Shown here piece after piece: positions 45,437 to 55,778 of a stretch of 64,000 bases of DNA (the stretch's first letter is position 1; every line of letters begins with the position of its first letter). A program made the position numbers and the translations under genes. The notes below the pieces were generated by a model, which saw only the letters and a program-made list of their open reading frames with translations, did not search any database and had not been told where the DNA came from. Source of the DNA: Methylorubrum thiocyanatum (lineage in GTDB: Bacteria; Pseudomonadota; Alphaproteobacteria; Rhizobiales; Beijerinckiaceae); assembly GCA_014138645.1 (NCBI GenBank), contig JACJIB010000002.1:434001-498000 (forward strand), written 5' to 3'.

Positions 45437-46729
45437 CTACTCCGCCGGAACCGGCCGGCCGGACGGCAGCGCGACGGCCTTCCGGCGCACGGACAGGCGC
45501 GCGGCGCGCTTGCGCCACCAGATCACGACGCCGGTGACCGAGAGCATCGCCACGACGAGGCCCATGAGCGAGATCAGGATGCGCCCCGGCAGGCCGAGGA
45601 TGCGGCCGGAATGGATCGGGAACTGCGCCTGCACGAAGATGTCGGCGGCGGTGCCGACCCAGGGCTGGCGGTCGCCGATCACCCGTCCGTCCCCTCCGTC
45701 GAAGTAGATCGCCGCCGGGCCGACGCCCGCCGCGCCGTGATCGTCGCCGGGCTCGAAGTAACGGGCGGTGTAGAAGCCCTGCATCGGCGTGTAGGCGAGC
45801 GCGCCGACCGGCTCCTTCCAGCCGCGGCGCTGCCCCTCTGCCTGCGCCGCGTCGAGGATTCGGGCGTAATCCACCCCCGGCTCGATCGGCTTGAGCGGCG
45901 AGACGAAGGGTCGGGTGTTCGACGGCTCGGGCGTCACCTGCGAGACGCTCGACATCAGCGGCAGGAACACCTCGCGGTAGAGATTGAGCGAGAACGCCGT
46001 GAAGGCGAGCAGGAACAGCAGGGCGAAGGTCCAAAGGCTGAAGGCGCGGTGCAGGTCGAACGTCATGCGGTAGGCGCTGCCCGAGGTCTTCACCTTCCAG
46101 GCGGGCTTCCAGCGCGACCACCAGCCCCGGCCGAGCTGCCGCTCCACCGGCGCCGGTCGCGCGGGATTGGCGCCCTTGCGCACCGGCAGCGTGAGATAGA
46201 AGCCGACGAACGAGTCGAGGGTCCAGACCACGGCGATGATGCCGAGCAGCCAGATGCCCCAGCGCTCCTCGCCCCACATCTCCGGCAGGTGCAGGGAGAA
46301 GTGCAGCTTGTACAGGAAGGAGATCAGCGTCTCACGGGTGATCGGCCAGACCTGGCCCCATTCCCGCCGGCCGAGTTCGGCCCCCGTGACGGGGTCGAGG
46401 AAGACCTGATTGTAGCCGAGCGTGTGCAGCCTGCCCGTCGCCGCATCGACCCGCGGCACCACGAACAGCGACAGCGAGTCGCCCGGTTCGGCCGCCAGCG
46501 GGACATAGGCGACGCGGGCACCCGGCTCGCGGGCCTCGAACCGCCGCGCGAGATCGAGGGCGGGGATCGCCGCGCCGCGGCTTTCGACCGTGTGGAGATG
46601 CGGATTGAGCCAGTCGTCGAGCTCGTGATCCCACGAGATCACCGCGCCGGTGAGACCCGCCACCAGCAGGAAGGCGGCGATGGCGAGACCGGCCCAGCGG
46701 TGCAGCAGAACGAAAACGGAGCGCGCCAT
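45437..46729 (-). CDS. PepSY-associated transmembrane protein (PiuB-like)
   Basis: A 430-residue inner-membrane protein with four helices, the first at about 12-35 (FLLVAGLTGAVISWDHELDDW) and others near 150, 215 and 385. Periplasmic PepSY-like stretches (LHTLGYNQVFLDPVTGAELGRREW, IYFDGGDGRVIGDRQPWVG) lie between, with conserved histidines such as LHRWAGL, LHFSLHLP and DLHRAFSLW. Relatives are iron-regulated and placed next to siderophore receptors; some act as ferric reductases. No receptor is adjacent here. ATG 46729 has GAGGG upstream. Confidence 0.88.
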   Translation of the reverse strand: MARSVFVLLHRWAGLAIAAFLLVAGLTGAVISWDHELDDWLNPHLHTVESRGAAIPALDLARRFEAREPGARVAYVPLAAEPGDSLSLFVVPRVDAATGRLHTLGYNQVFLDPVTGAELGRREWGQVWPITRETLISFLYKLHFSLHLPEMWGEERWGIWLLGIIAVVWTLDSFVGFYLTLPVRKGANPARPAPVERQLGRGWWSRWKPAWKVKTSGSAYRMTFDLHRAFSLWTFALLFLLAFTAFSLNLYREVFLPLMSSVSQVTPEPSNTRPFVSPLKPIEPGVDYARILDAAQAEGQRRGWKEPVGALAYTPMQGFYTARYFEPGDDHGAAGVGPAAIYFDGGDGRVIGDRQPWVGTAADIFVQAQFPIHSGRILGLPGRILISLMGLVVAMLSVTGVVIWWRKRAARLSVRRKAVALPSGRPVPAE

Positions 46730-47179
46730 CCAACCCTCGAGCCTCGTTCGGCGACGGCTTCGCGCCATCGGCCAAGGATAGGGCCATCCGGTCCCTGGAC
46801 GAGCGGCCCCGGTCCGGTTCAGTCCGGCTCCCGACGCGGCAGCCATGCGGGCGCTGCGGGAGCGGACCTTCGATAAGGGCAGTCACGCCGATGCGCCAGC
46901 CCTTGCTCGATCCTTTGGCCAGCCGTTGGATCGTGCGCCAGCCGATCACGCGTGAAGATCCGGTAAAGGCAGGGCGGGCCTGATCGGGCTGGCTTAACAA
47001 CCCTTAAACCCGCCGCATTTACTGTCTCTGTCGAGAAGGGGCGAAGGGCCGTGCCGCGGTGCGAGCCGGCAGTCCCGTTCAAGGGAATCGATCCGGCGGG
47101 GCGTGCCTGCGCGCGGATCCCGAGAGGGAGCACGGTCGCGGAAGGCTCAGATCCTTCGAGGATCGGCGGCCCCGGACGC
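46730..47179. other. Divergent region between the PepSY and PBP1A genes
   Basis: A 450-nt region containing the 5' parts of both genes' longer in-frame readings. TTAA-N6-TTAA occurs at 46994-47007, close to but not matching the CtrA pattern TTAA-N7-TTAA. A GTG at 47051 preceded by purine-rich sequence could start PBP1A 43 codons earlier. No terminator or separate gene is convincing. Confidence 0.4.
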
Positions 47180-49375
47180 ATGGAACGCATGGCGCAGTCT
47201 CGCGGACGCAAACCACGCAGCGAACCCACCTTCGACATCCCGGAGGGGAGCGAGCCGGGCCGCCTCGACGTGCGCCTGTCGCGCAATGACCGCTCCGCGG
47301 GCGGGCAGCGGGCGTCAGCCGGTCGCTCCGCGCCGGCACCGAAGGCGCGTGCCCGCAAGGCGTCCGGTGGCGGCAGTGGTCGGCGCCCGCCGCGGCGGCG
47401 CTCCTGGCTCGGCCGTCTGGTCTATGCCGGCGTGGTTCTCGGCATCTGGGCGGCGATCGGGCTCGCCGGCCTCATCGCCTACCATGCCTCGCAGTTGCCG
47501 CCGATCGACCAGCTCGCCGTTCCGAAGCGCCCGCCCAACATTGCGATCCTCGCCAGCGACGGCAGCCTGCTCGCCAATCGCGGCGAGACCGGCGGCCGGG
47601 TGGTCTCCATCAAGGAATTGCCGCCCTATCTGCCGCGCGCCTTCGTCGCCATCGAGGACCGGCGCTTCTACGACCATTTCGGCATCGACCCGATCGGCGT
47701 CGCCCGCGCCATCGCGCAGAACCTGACCCGGCGCGGCGTCGCCCAGGGCGGTTCGACCCTGACCCAGCAGCTCGCCAAGAACCTGTTCCTGACGCCCGAA
47801 CGCTCCGCCTCGCGAAAGATCCAGGAGGCGATCCTGGCGCTGTGGCTGGAGCACAAATACACCAAGGACGAGATCCTCGAACTCTATCTGAACCGGGTCT
47901 ATTTCGGGGCCGGCGCCTACGGCGTCGAGGCGGCGGCGCAGCGCTATTTCGGCAAGCCCGCCAAGAACGTGACCCTGGCCGAGGCGGCCATGCTCGGCGG
48001 CCTCGTGCAGGCGCCCTCGCGGCTCGCGCCCAACCGCAACCTGAAGGCGGCCCAGGCCCGTGCGGCCCAGGTGCTTGCGGCGATGGAGGAACTGGGCTTC
48101 GCCAAGGGCGCCGATGCCAAGGTCGCGCTGGCCCAGCCCGCTCGACCGGCCTCGACCCGCGGCGGCGGCTCGCCGAACTACGTCGCCGACCTCGTGATGG
48201 ACGTGCTCGACGACTTCCTGCCGAAGTTCGACGACGACATCGTCGTCGCCACCACCGTGGATGCGAGCCTGCAGACGGCGGGCGAGAAGGCGCTCACCGA
48301 CGAACTCAACAGCAAGGGCGCCCGCTACAACGTCGCCCAGGGCGCCCTCGTCTCGATGCGGCCGGACGGGGCGATCCGCGCCCTCGTCGGCGGGCGGGAC
48401 TACGCGCAGAGCCAGTTCAACCGCGCCACCACGGCGCGGCGCCAGCCGGGCTCGGCCTTCAAGCCCTTCGTCTACCTCGCCGCCGTCGAGCGTGGCCTGA
48501 CACCGGACACGATCCGCGAGGATGGACCGGTGCGGATCGGCAACTGGGCGCCGGAGAACTACTCGCACAATTACCGCGGCCCGGTCTCCTTACGCGAGGC
48601 GCTGGCGCTGTCGCTCAACACCGTGGCGGTGAAACTCGGCCAGGAGGTCGGGCCGAAGGCGGTGGTGCAGACCGCGCAGCGCCTCGGCATCTCCTCGCCG
48701 CTTCAGGCGAACGGCTCGATCGCGCTCGGCACCTCCGAGGTGACGCCGCTCGAACTGGTGGGCGCCTATTGTGCCTTCGCCAATGGCGGGACCGGGGTGA
48801 TCCCCTACGTCATCGCCAACATCAAGAGCGCGACCGGCAAGGTGCTGTACAAGCGCGGCGAGGGCGGGCTCGGCCGCGTCATCGATCCCAACGCCGTCGG
48901 CATGATGAACGCCATGATGCACGACGTCTTCACCATGGGCACCGCGAAGAAGGCCGACATCCCCGGCTGGGAACTGGCCGGCAAGACCGGCACCAGCCAG
49001 GAATTCCGCGATGCGTGGTTCGTCGGCTACTCCGCCACGCTGGTGACCGGCGTCTGGCTCGGCAACGACGACGGCGAGCCGACCAAGCGGGCCTCGGGCG
49101 GCAGCCTGCCGGTGGACATCTGGAAGGCCTACATGACGACGGCCCTCAAGGGCGAGAAGCCGGTGGGCCTGCCGGGCCTGAACCGCTGGCGCGCGCCGCG
49201 GCCAGAGGCGCCGCAGCCTGAGCGCGAGTCCGGCCCCGGCGGCCTGATCGGCGCCCTGCTCGGCGAGCCGGAGCAGACCGCCTCCGCCCTCCCCCCGCGC
49301 TCTGTCGGCCGGGAACGAGGCCCGAGCCGGGATGACCGCAACTTCCTCGAGAAGCTGTTCGGGGTCGGCGAATAG
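47180..49375 (+). CDS. Penicillin-binding protein 1A, bifunctional
   Basis: A 731-residue class A PBP making and crosslinking peptidoglycan. A basic cytoplasmic tail is followed by one membrane helix (about 75-100, GVVLGIWAAIGLAGLIAYHA). The GT51 domain has EDRRFYDHFGID with the catalytic Glu and QGGSTLTQQLAKNLFL. The transpeptidase has SAFKPF (active serine, SxxK), SLNT (SxN) and GKTGTS (KTG). A short Pro/Glu-rich tail follows. ATG 47180 or 47189 are both possible. Monocistronic by context. Confidence 0.94.
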   Translation: MERMAQSRGRKPRSEPTFDIPEGSEPGRLDVRLSRNDRSAGGQRASAGRSAPAPKARARKASGGGSGRRPPRRRSWLGRLVYAGVVLGIWAAIGLAGLIAYHASQLPPIDQLAVPKRPPNIAILASDGSLLANRGETGGRVVSIKELPPYLPRAFVAIEDRRFYDHFGIDPIGVARAIAQNLTRRGVAQGGSTLTQQLAKNLFLTPERSASRKIQEAILALWLEHKYTKDEILELYLNRVYFGAGAYGVEAAAQRYFGKPAKNVTLAEAAMLGGLVQAPSRLAPNRNLKAAQARAAQVLAAMEELGFAKGADAKVALAQPARPASTRGGGSPNYVADLVMDVLDDFLPKFDDDIVVATTVDASLQTAGEKALTDELNSKGARYNVAQGALVSMRPDGAIRALVGGRDYAQSQFNRATTARRQPGSAFKPFVYLAAVERGLTPDTIREDGPVRIGNWAPENYSHNYRGPVSLREALALSLNTVAVKLGQEVGPKAVVQTAQRLGISSPLQANGSIALGTSEVTPLELVGAYCAFANGGTGVIPYVIANIKSATGKVLYKRGEGGLGRVIDPNAVGMMNAMMHDVFTMGTAKKADIPGWELAGKTGTSQEFRDAWFVGYSATLVTGVWLGNDDGEPTKRASGGSLPVDIWKAYMTTALKGEKPVGLPGLNRWRAPRPEAPQPERESGPGGLIGALLGEPEQTASALPPRSVGRERGPSRDDRNFLEKLFGVGE

Positions 49376-49411
49376 GCTTTGCTCAAACTTCCCGGAGGGT
49401 GCGGTTAATCC

Positions 49412-49431
49412 CTCCCGCTCCCCTGCGGGAG
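49412..49431 (+). repeat. Short inverted repeat after PBP1A
   Basis: CTCCCGC (49412-49418) and GCGGGAG (49425-49431) form a 7-bp stem; an A-rich run follows on the plus strand. The missing T run argues against a normal terminator for PBP1A. Confidence 0.4.
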
Positions 49432-49517
49432 AGAAAAAATTCGGGTGCCGTTCGGAGACGGCCTGTGACCGTGCGCCACATTCGCGCCACGTTGCAGGCA
49501 TGACCCTTCGGCGGTCT

Positions 49518-49547
49518 GGAGAGGGCCGGGGTTGCGCCGGCCTCTCC
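49518..49547 (+). terminator. GC-rich hairpin upstream of the leader ORF and cyclase
   Basis: GGAGAGGGCCGG (49518-49529) pairs with CCGGCCTCTCC (49537-49547), one bulged base, 7-nt loop. It lies 25 nt before the ribosome binding site of the candidate leader ORF. It may end PBP1A transcription or be an attenuator-like element of the cyclase leader; no T run supports the first. Confidence 0.4.
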
Positions 49548-49571
49548 GGATTGCCGACAGAAGGAGCCCCC

Positions 49572-49670
49572 GTGTCGACCCGTCTGCCCGACCGTTGCCC
49601 GCATGGCCCCAGGGCCGCCGCGAACGGGCCGGGCGCTTCCTTCTCCGTCGGCCGCCGGAGCCCGATCTGA
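49572..49670 (+). CDS. Candidate leader peptide upstream of the cyclase gene
   Basis: A 32-residue reading frame beginning with GTG 49572, five nt after a strong Shine-Dalgarno (AAGGAG, 49561-49566). The peptide is MSTRLPDRCPHGPRAAANGP and continues to RRSPI. Its TGA stop overlaps the ATG of the cyclase gene by one base (TGATG). The cyclase has no ribosome binding site of its own, so initiation probably depends on this ORF. No similarity is known to me; it may function through translation rather than as a peptide. Confidence 0.45.
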   Translation: MSTRLPDRCPHGPRAAANGPGASFSVGRRSPI

Positions 49671-50737
49671 TGCTGCCGCACCATCGCTGGTTCTGGCTCC
49701 TGATCTTGCTCGCCGCGGGCGGTGCGGGGCTGCTCTACAACGTCATCTTCGCCGGCGGCGCCTCCCCGGCGGCGGGCTTCACCTACGGCCTGTGCGTCGG
49801 CATCTCGGCGCTGGCCTTCGACCGGGGTGTGTTGCTAGCGGGCGTCCAGTCGCGCATCCGCCGCCTGCCCGCCGGGCTCTACGTCGTTGCGGCGGAACTC
49901 TCCTACGTGGCGATGATCGTCGTCGGCAACGCGCTCGGCGGCTTCGTCGTCTGGCTGCTCGGGCTGACCGGCGACAGCCTGGAAGAGGCGGTGCGCACCA
50001 CGCCGCGGGTGCTGGCCTACGCGCTCGCCGTCTCCGCGCTCCTCGTCTTCGTGATCCGCATGCGCGACCTGATCGGCGGCGAGGTCTTCATCAACTTCCT
50101 CGTCGGCCGCTACCATCGCCCGGTGGAGGAGGAACGCATCTTCCTGTTCCTCGACGTGGTCGGCTCCACCGCCTTCGCCGAAACCCATGGCGACCTGCGC
50201 GCGCAGGAATATCTCAGCGCCGTCTTCGCGACGCTCGCCGAGCCGGTGCGCCGCTTCTACGGCTCGACCGACGACTATATCGGCGATCTGGCCATGATCA
50301 CGTGGCCGATGGAGCGGGGCCTGAAGGATGCGCGCTGCGTCGAGTGCCTGTTCGCGGTGCGCGAGCGCATCGAGGCGGAGGCGGAAGCCTGGGAGGCGCG
50401 CTTCGGCACCGTGCCGCGGCTCCGGGCGGGCCTGCATGGCGGCCCGGTGGTGACGGCGGAAGTTGGGGTGGACCGGCACAAGATCGCCTATTTCGGCGAC
50501 GCCGTGAACGTCGTCGCCCGGGTCGAGGCCCTGTGCCGCCCGCTCGGCGTCGATACGCTAATCTCGGAGGATCTGCTGGCCCGCCTGCCGCGGCTACCCG
50601 AGGGCGTCGTCGTGCGCCCCCTCGGCACCCACGCCCTGCGCGGCCGCGGCCAGCCGCTCTCGGTCGCGACGCTCGAACGCGACGGGGCGCGTCCGCTCAC
50701 CGAGGATCCGGCGCCGCGGATCGCCGCCGCGCCGTAG
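49670..50737 (+). CDS. Membrane-bound class III adenylate/guanylate cyclase
   Basis: A 355-residue protein with four hydrophobic helices in residues 7-145 and a class III cyclase domain at 155-330. Metal-binding D162 is in FLFLDVVGST and the second aspartate D206 in DDYIGDLAM; GDAVNVVARVE contributes N280 and R284 of the transition-state pair. The catalytic pattern is intact, making cAMP the likely product. ATG 49670 is fixed by the TGATG coupling to the candidate leader ORF. The membrane part resembles no named sensor domain I know. No receiver or HAMP domain is seen. Confidence 0.88.
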   Translation: MLPHHRWFWLLILLAAGGAGLLYNVIFAGGASPAAGFTYGLCVGISALAFDRGVLLAGVQSRIRRLPAGLYVVAAELSYVAMIVVGNALGGFVVWLLGLTGDSLEEAVRTTPRVLAYALAVSALLVFVIRMRDLIGGEVFINFLVGRYHRPVEEERIFLFLDVVGSTAFAETHGDLRAQEYLSAVFATLAEPVRRFYGSTDDYIGDLAMITWPMERGLKDARCVECLFAVRERIEAEAEAWEARFGTVPRLRAGLHGGPVVTAEVGVDRHKIAYFGDAVNVVARVEALCRPLGVDTLISEDLLARLPRLPEGVVVRPLGTHALRGRGQPLSVATLERDGARPLTEDPAPRIAAAP

Positions 50738-50746
50738 GGTCCGCTC

Positions 50747-51145
50747 TCAGCCGGCGCGCAGCAGCAGCAGAAGCGCCGCGACGGTCATGACGGCGAGCGT
50801 CGCCAGGATGCCGCCGCCGCGGCAGGCGAACTGGCGCGGCGAATTCGTCGGCGCGAACATGCCGATCGGGTGCAGGATGCGCGCGATCACCAGCACGATC
50901 AGCAGGCCCTGGACCCAGGCATGGGAGCCGCCGCCGGCTTCGTAGAGCGCGATCAGCAGCAGGGTCAGGGGCACGTATTCCTGGAAGTTGCCGTGCGAGC
51001 GGATGCGCCGCTGAAGCGCGTCCTGCCCGCCGTCGCCGAACAGGACATTGCCGGTGACCCGTCCGCCGATCACCCAGCCCGACAGGCCGGCATAGATCAG
51101 GCCCAGGATCGCGGCATAGAAGGCGGTGGTGGTCGGATAAATCAC
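50747..51145 (-). CDS. MAPEG family membrane protein
   Basis: A 132-residue protein with four hydrophobic helices, with the MAPEG signature around RIRSHGNFQEYVPLTLLLIALYE (residues 44-66) followed by ARILHPIGMF. Eukaryotic members are glutathione-dependent enzymes of eicosanoid metabolism; bacterial members (YecN-like) are poorly characterised and may be glutathione transferases. The start is GTG 51145, 8 nt after GAGG; an upstream GTG at 51193 adds 16 residues. It converges on the cyclase gene, whose stop is 9 nt away. Confidence 0.88.
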   Translation of the reverse strand: MIYPTTTAFYAAILGLIYAGLSGWVIGGRVTGNVLFGDGGQDALQRRIRSHGNFQEYVPLTLLLIALYEAGGGSHAWVQGLLIVLVIARILHPIGMFAPTNSPRQFACRGGGILATLAVMTVAALLLLLRAG

Positions 51146-51420
51146 GGCGAAGAACCTCGGACCGGCGATCCGCCGGGATGGCGGATGTCGCACGTGGTTC
51201 GCGAAATAGGCTTATCGGTGCCGTGTTCCGCCCGCGGCCGCGATCACGATGCCGTATCGGGCAAGTGCCCATGCCCATGCCCTTGCGCGTCGCCGGGATG
51301 GTGCCTGGGGACATTCAGCAGTCTGCCGGTCGGTCGCGCTGGTCTTCGGCACGAACCGATGGGCTAGAATGCCGTGCTGCGGACGCGGCCTGTCGAGGGC
51401 GCGGGGGCGGTTCTTGGGGG

Positions 51421-52326
51421 ATGTCGGTGCGCGGCAAGCTGATCGCTGTGGCGAACATGAAGGGTGGGGTCGGCAAGACCACCACCGTGGTCATGCTCGC
51501 CGAGGCGCTGGCCGCCGACGGGGCGCGGGTGCTCGTGGTCGATCTCGATCCGCAGGCGAGCGTGTCGGTGTGCCTCGCGGGCGATGCGCTGCTCAGCCAA
51601 ATGATCACCCGCGGGCGTACGCTCGAGGCCTATCTCGCCCTCAAGCTCATCACCCGCCACAAGCCGGACCTGTCGGCCCGCATCCAGTCCGGCGTCAGCC
51701 TGACCGTCCACAAGAACGCGCCGCTCTCGCTCTCGCTGCTCCCGTCCGGTCCGCATCTGCGGCTGGTGGAGCGGGAGATCCTCTACGAGCTGACGGAGCG
51801 GAAGTTCTCGATGCACGCCATCGACGAGCGGCTGTGGAAGATTTTCCACGAAGACTTCGCACCGCTGGCCGCCGCGTACGACTACGTCTTCTTCGACTGC
51901 GCGCCGGGCATCTCGCCGATGACCGAGGTCGCGGTGCGCGCCGCCGACCTCGTCCTCGTCGCCTCGATCCCCGACTTCCTCTCGACCTACGGGCTCAACG
52001 CCTTCGTCGAGACGATCTGGCGCCGCTCCGGCCGGCAGGCGAACCACATCAAGCCCAAGAGCGCGCCCTACGTCGTCGTGACCCGCTTCCAGGCCCAGGT
52101 GCGCCAGCATCAGCAGACCCTGGCCCGGCTCCAGGCGGAGGCGAGGGCCGAGGATGCCGGCTTCCATCTGCTCGAAACCCGGATTCCCCAGGCGGCGGCG
52201 CTGGCCGAGGCGCTGGTCCCCACCGACGGCGCGCTCCCGACCTTCTCGGCCAAGTATGGCGCCCATGTTCCCAACGTGCTGATTCCGCTGGTCGCGGAAG
52301 TGAAGGAAATCCTCCATGGCCCTTGA
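51421..52326 (+). CDS. ParA-family ATPase, orphan type
   Basis: A 301-residue MinD/ParA-like ATPase. The deviant Walker A is KGGVGKTT (14-21) with signature lysine K14, Walker A' is DLDPQAS (41-47) and Walker B is YVFFDCAPGIS. It starts ATG 51421 after a G-rich stretch. Unlike plasmid ParA or chromosomal Soj it has an extended middle (AYLALKLITRHKPDLSARI) and is followed not by parB but by an unknown basic protein with 11-nt overlap. ParA ATPases position cargo on the nucleoid; the cargo here is unknown. Confidence 0.9.
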   Translation: MSVRGKLIAVANMKGGVGKTTTVVMLAEALAADGARVLVVDLDPQASVSVCLAGDALLSQMITRGRTLEAYLALKLITRHKPDLSARIQSGVSLTVHKNAPLSLSLLPSGPHLRLVEREILYELTERKFSMHAIDERLWKIFHEDFAPLAAAYDYVFFDCAPGISPMTEVAVRAADLVLVASIPDFLSTYGLNAFVETIWRRSGRQANHIKPKSAPYVVVTRFQAQVRQHQQTLARLQAEARAEDAGFHLLETRIPQAAALAEALVPTDGALPTFSAKYGAHVPNVLIPLVAEVKEILHGP

Positions 52327-52849
52327 TGTCGACGGCTACGCGGTGCTGCAGGCGATGGCCGCCGCTCCGGACGCGTTTCCCGACATCCGCACCGAGATCC
52401 CCAGGGCCGCCCGCGCCCTCGTCGTGAAGCAGCTCAAGGCGCGGGGCCTGCGGGTCACGTCGCTGCGCCTGATCCGCGAGGTGCTGGGCAGTGAGCCCTT
52501 CGCCCTGATCGCCGACGGCCTGTCGGAAGCGGAGGTGAAGGGGCTCGTGACCCGCCTCGACCCGCACCACCCCTCGCTCAAGACCGCGACGCCGGGCTGG
52601 CACCGGCACCGCTTGGCGGCCCTGGCCGCCGGCGAGGCGCCGTTCCGCAAGGGAGAGACCAGGGCGGTGGCCGCAACGGCCAAGGCGTCTGTCCAGGCGC
52701 CGGCGGAGCGCGCGCTCGGCAGCCGCCCCTTCGCCGCGGTCTGGGACGGGCAGGACCACGACGCGCCCGCCGGCAGGGCGGCCGGCAAGGCTGCTGACAA
52801 GGAGGGCCGCGATAAGAAGGACAAGAAGAGTAAGAAGAAGAAGGGCTGA
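52316..52849 (+). CDS. Unknown basic protein coupled to the orphan ParA
   Basis: A 177-residue protein with no family I recognise. A helical N-terminal region (about 1-100, with RAARALVVKQLKARGLRVTS and SEAEVKGLVTRLD) is followed by an Ala-rich linker and a lysine-rich tail (DKKDKKSKKKKG) likely to contact nucleic acid or membrane phospholipids. It overlaps the parA-like gene by 11 nt, so the two are co-translated. By position it is the candidate partner or cargo of the ParA. It has no HTH of ParB type and no CTPase motif. Confidence 0.8.
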   Translation: MALDVDGYAVLQAMAAAPDAFPDIRTEIPRAARALVVKQLKARGLRVTSLRLIREVLGSEPFALIADGLSEAEVKGLVTRLDPHHPSLKTATPGWHRHRLAALAAGEAPFRKGETRAVAATAKASVQAPAERALGSRPFAAVWDGQDHDAPAGRAAGKAADKEGRDKKDKKSKKKKG

Positions 52850-52983
52850 GCCCCTTACGCGCCGCTCGACACGTATCCTAAGGTCGAGGTCCCATGAGCT
52901 TGACTGTGCGCATGGCGGGGTCGGGACGTCAGTAGCCGTCGCCGGAGACGGTCGACGGGCCCAGCCGAGGATGGCACGTGGAG

Positions 52984-53385
52984 ATGAAGATGCCGCGTCA
53001 GCTTGTGTCCTCGGGATCGCCCTTGGAGCCCGAAATCGGCTTCTCCCGAGCCGTTCGTGTGGGGCCTTATCTCGCCGTCGCGGGAACGGCTCCGATCGGC
53101 CCTGATGGGCGCGCGCTCCATCCCGGCAACGTCTACGAACAGACCAAGGCCTGCTTTTCCATTGCCAAAAAGGCGATCGAGGATGCGGGCGGCTGCTTGG
53201 AGAATGCCATCCGTACCCGCGTGATGCTGGTCGACATCGAGCAGTGGCGCGATGCGGCGAAGGCCCATGGCGAGGTGTTCGGCCTGGTTCGTCCCGCCTG
53301 CACGTTCGTTGGCGTTCGCCGCTTCATCGATCCCGAATGGCTCGTCGAGATCGAGGTGGACTGCTTCGCCGATAGCCCCGAGTAA
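52984..53385 (+). CDS. RidA family protein
   Basis: A 133-residue YjgF/YER057c/UK114 protein. RidA enzymes hydrolyse reactive enamine/imine intermediates of amino-acid metabolism. The catalytic arginine lies in the IRTRVMLVD segment (about residue 78) and the strand LVEIEVDCFA ends the fold. The start is ATG 52984 within a GTG-GAG-ATG-AAG-ATG stretch; GTG 52978 and ATG 52990 are alternatives. It follows the ParA cassette by 134 nt in the same direction but probably has its own promoter. Confidence 0.9.
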   Translation: MKMPRQLVSSGSPLEPEIGFSRAVRVGPYLAVAGTAPIGPDGRALHPGNVYEQTKACFSIAKKAIEDAGGCLENAIRTRVMLVDIEQWRDAAKAHGEVFGLVRPACTFVGVRRFIDPEWLVEIEVDCFADSPE

Positions 53386-53566
53386 GGGCGCCTTCAGAAA
53401 AGCCCGGTCACACCGGCCGCATCTCGTCTGCCGTGGTGGCGAAGCGGGAGTTGGTGAGAGACACGAGGGTCGCATCCGGCCTGCCTGCCTCAAGCCGGCG
53501 CCTTCAAGTCTTTGTTTCAACGCGCATTTCTTCGGCAAACCGGTAACCGCCTCGTCGGAACGCGCG

Positions 53567-53860
53567 CTAAGCCTCGTCCGGAAACAGGATCGCGTAGCGC
53601 GCTTCGAGGGCGGCGAGCCGGCCCTGCCCCTCCAGCACCGCGACCCGGTGCTGCCGCGTCACGTCGAGGAGTCCGTCCGCCATCTCGTCTTCGTTGCTGA
53701 GGCGGGCGCGCTCTGAGATCTGAGAAAGCTGATCGGCCATCAGGCTATCGATCCGTATTCCATCCGCCAGGGCTTGCATCAGGCCCAGCATCTTTTCACG
53801 GACATAGGAATACGGTGTCAAAGGGGCGGGCGTATGTTCCGTCACGGTACTCGCAGACAT
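53567..53860 (-). CDS. Small unknown helical protein downstream of groESL
   Basis: A 97-residue protein. The chosen start is ATG 53860 (MSASTVTEHTPAPL); a longer in-frame reading to 53992 is possible but starts in the groEL terminator region. The sequence is mostly helical with heptad-like spacing (MADQLSQISERARL, LLDVTRQHRVAVLEGQGRLAALEARYA). I do not recognise a family. It is on the same strand as groEL but separated by the groEL terminator. Confidence 0.55.
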   Translation of the reverse strand: MSASTVTEHTPAPLTPYSYVREKMLGLMQALADGIRIDSLMADQLSQISERARLSNEDEMADGLLDVTRQHRVAVLEGQGRLAALEARYAILFPDEA

Positions 53861-53992
53861 CAGACCGAAAACCCGACAAAGCTGCCGAGGCGCCCTCCCG
53901 ATCGCCATCGCATAGGATGCATTTTGCCTGCATTTCTCGGGATCAAGGCATGCTCCCTGATCTTGAGCCTTCGCCGTGCGTCGAAGCCGCAA

Positions 53993-54024
53993 CGAAAAAG
54001 GGGCCGCCTCTCGGCGACCCCCTT
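53993..54024 (-). terminator. groEL terminator
   Basis: On the minus strand GGGGTCGCC and GGCGGCCCC form a 9-bp stem (one G-U) with a 4-nt loop, followed by a run of five T (53995-53999 read as A on the plus strand). It begins about 27 nt beyond the groEL stop. Confidence 0.82.
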
Positions 54025-54050
54025 TCCGGACTTCGACGGGGTGCGTGGAC

Positions 54051-55778
<1,728 letters not shown>

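Noticed and set aside
51300..53000. Plasmid partition or replication origin near the ParA gene
   Set aside because: There is no ParB, no parS-like palindrome cluster, no rep gene and no iteron array, and the neighbours are ordinary chromosomal genes.
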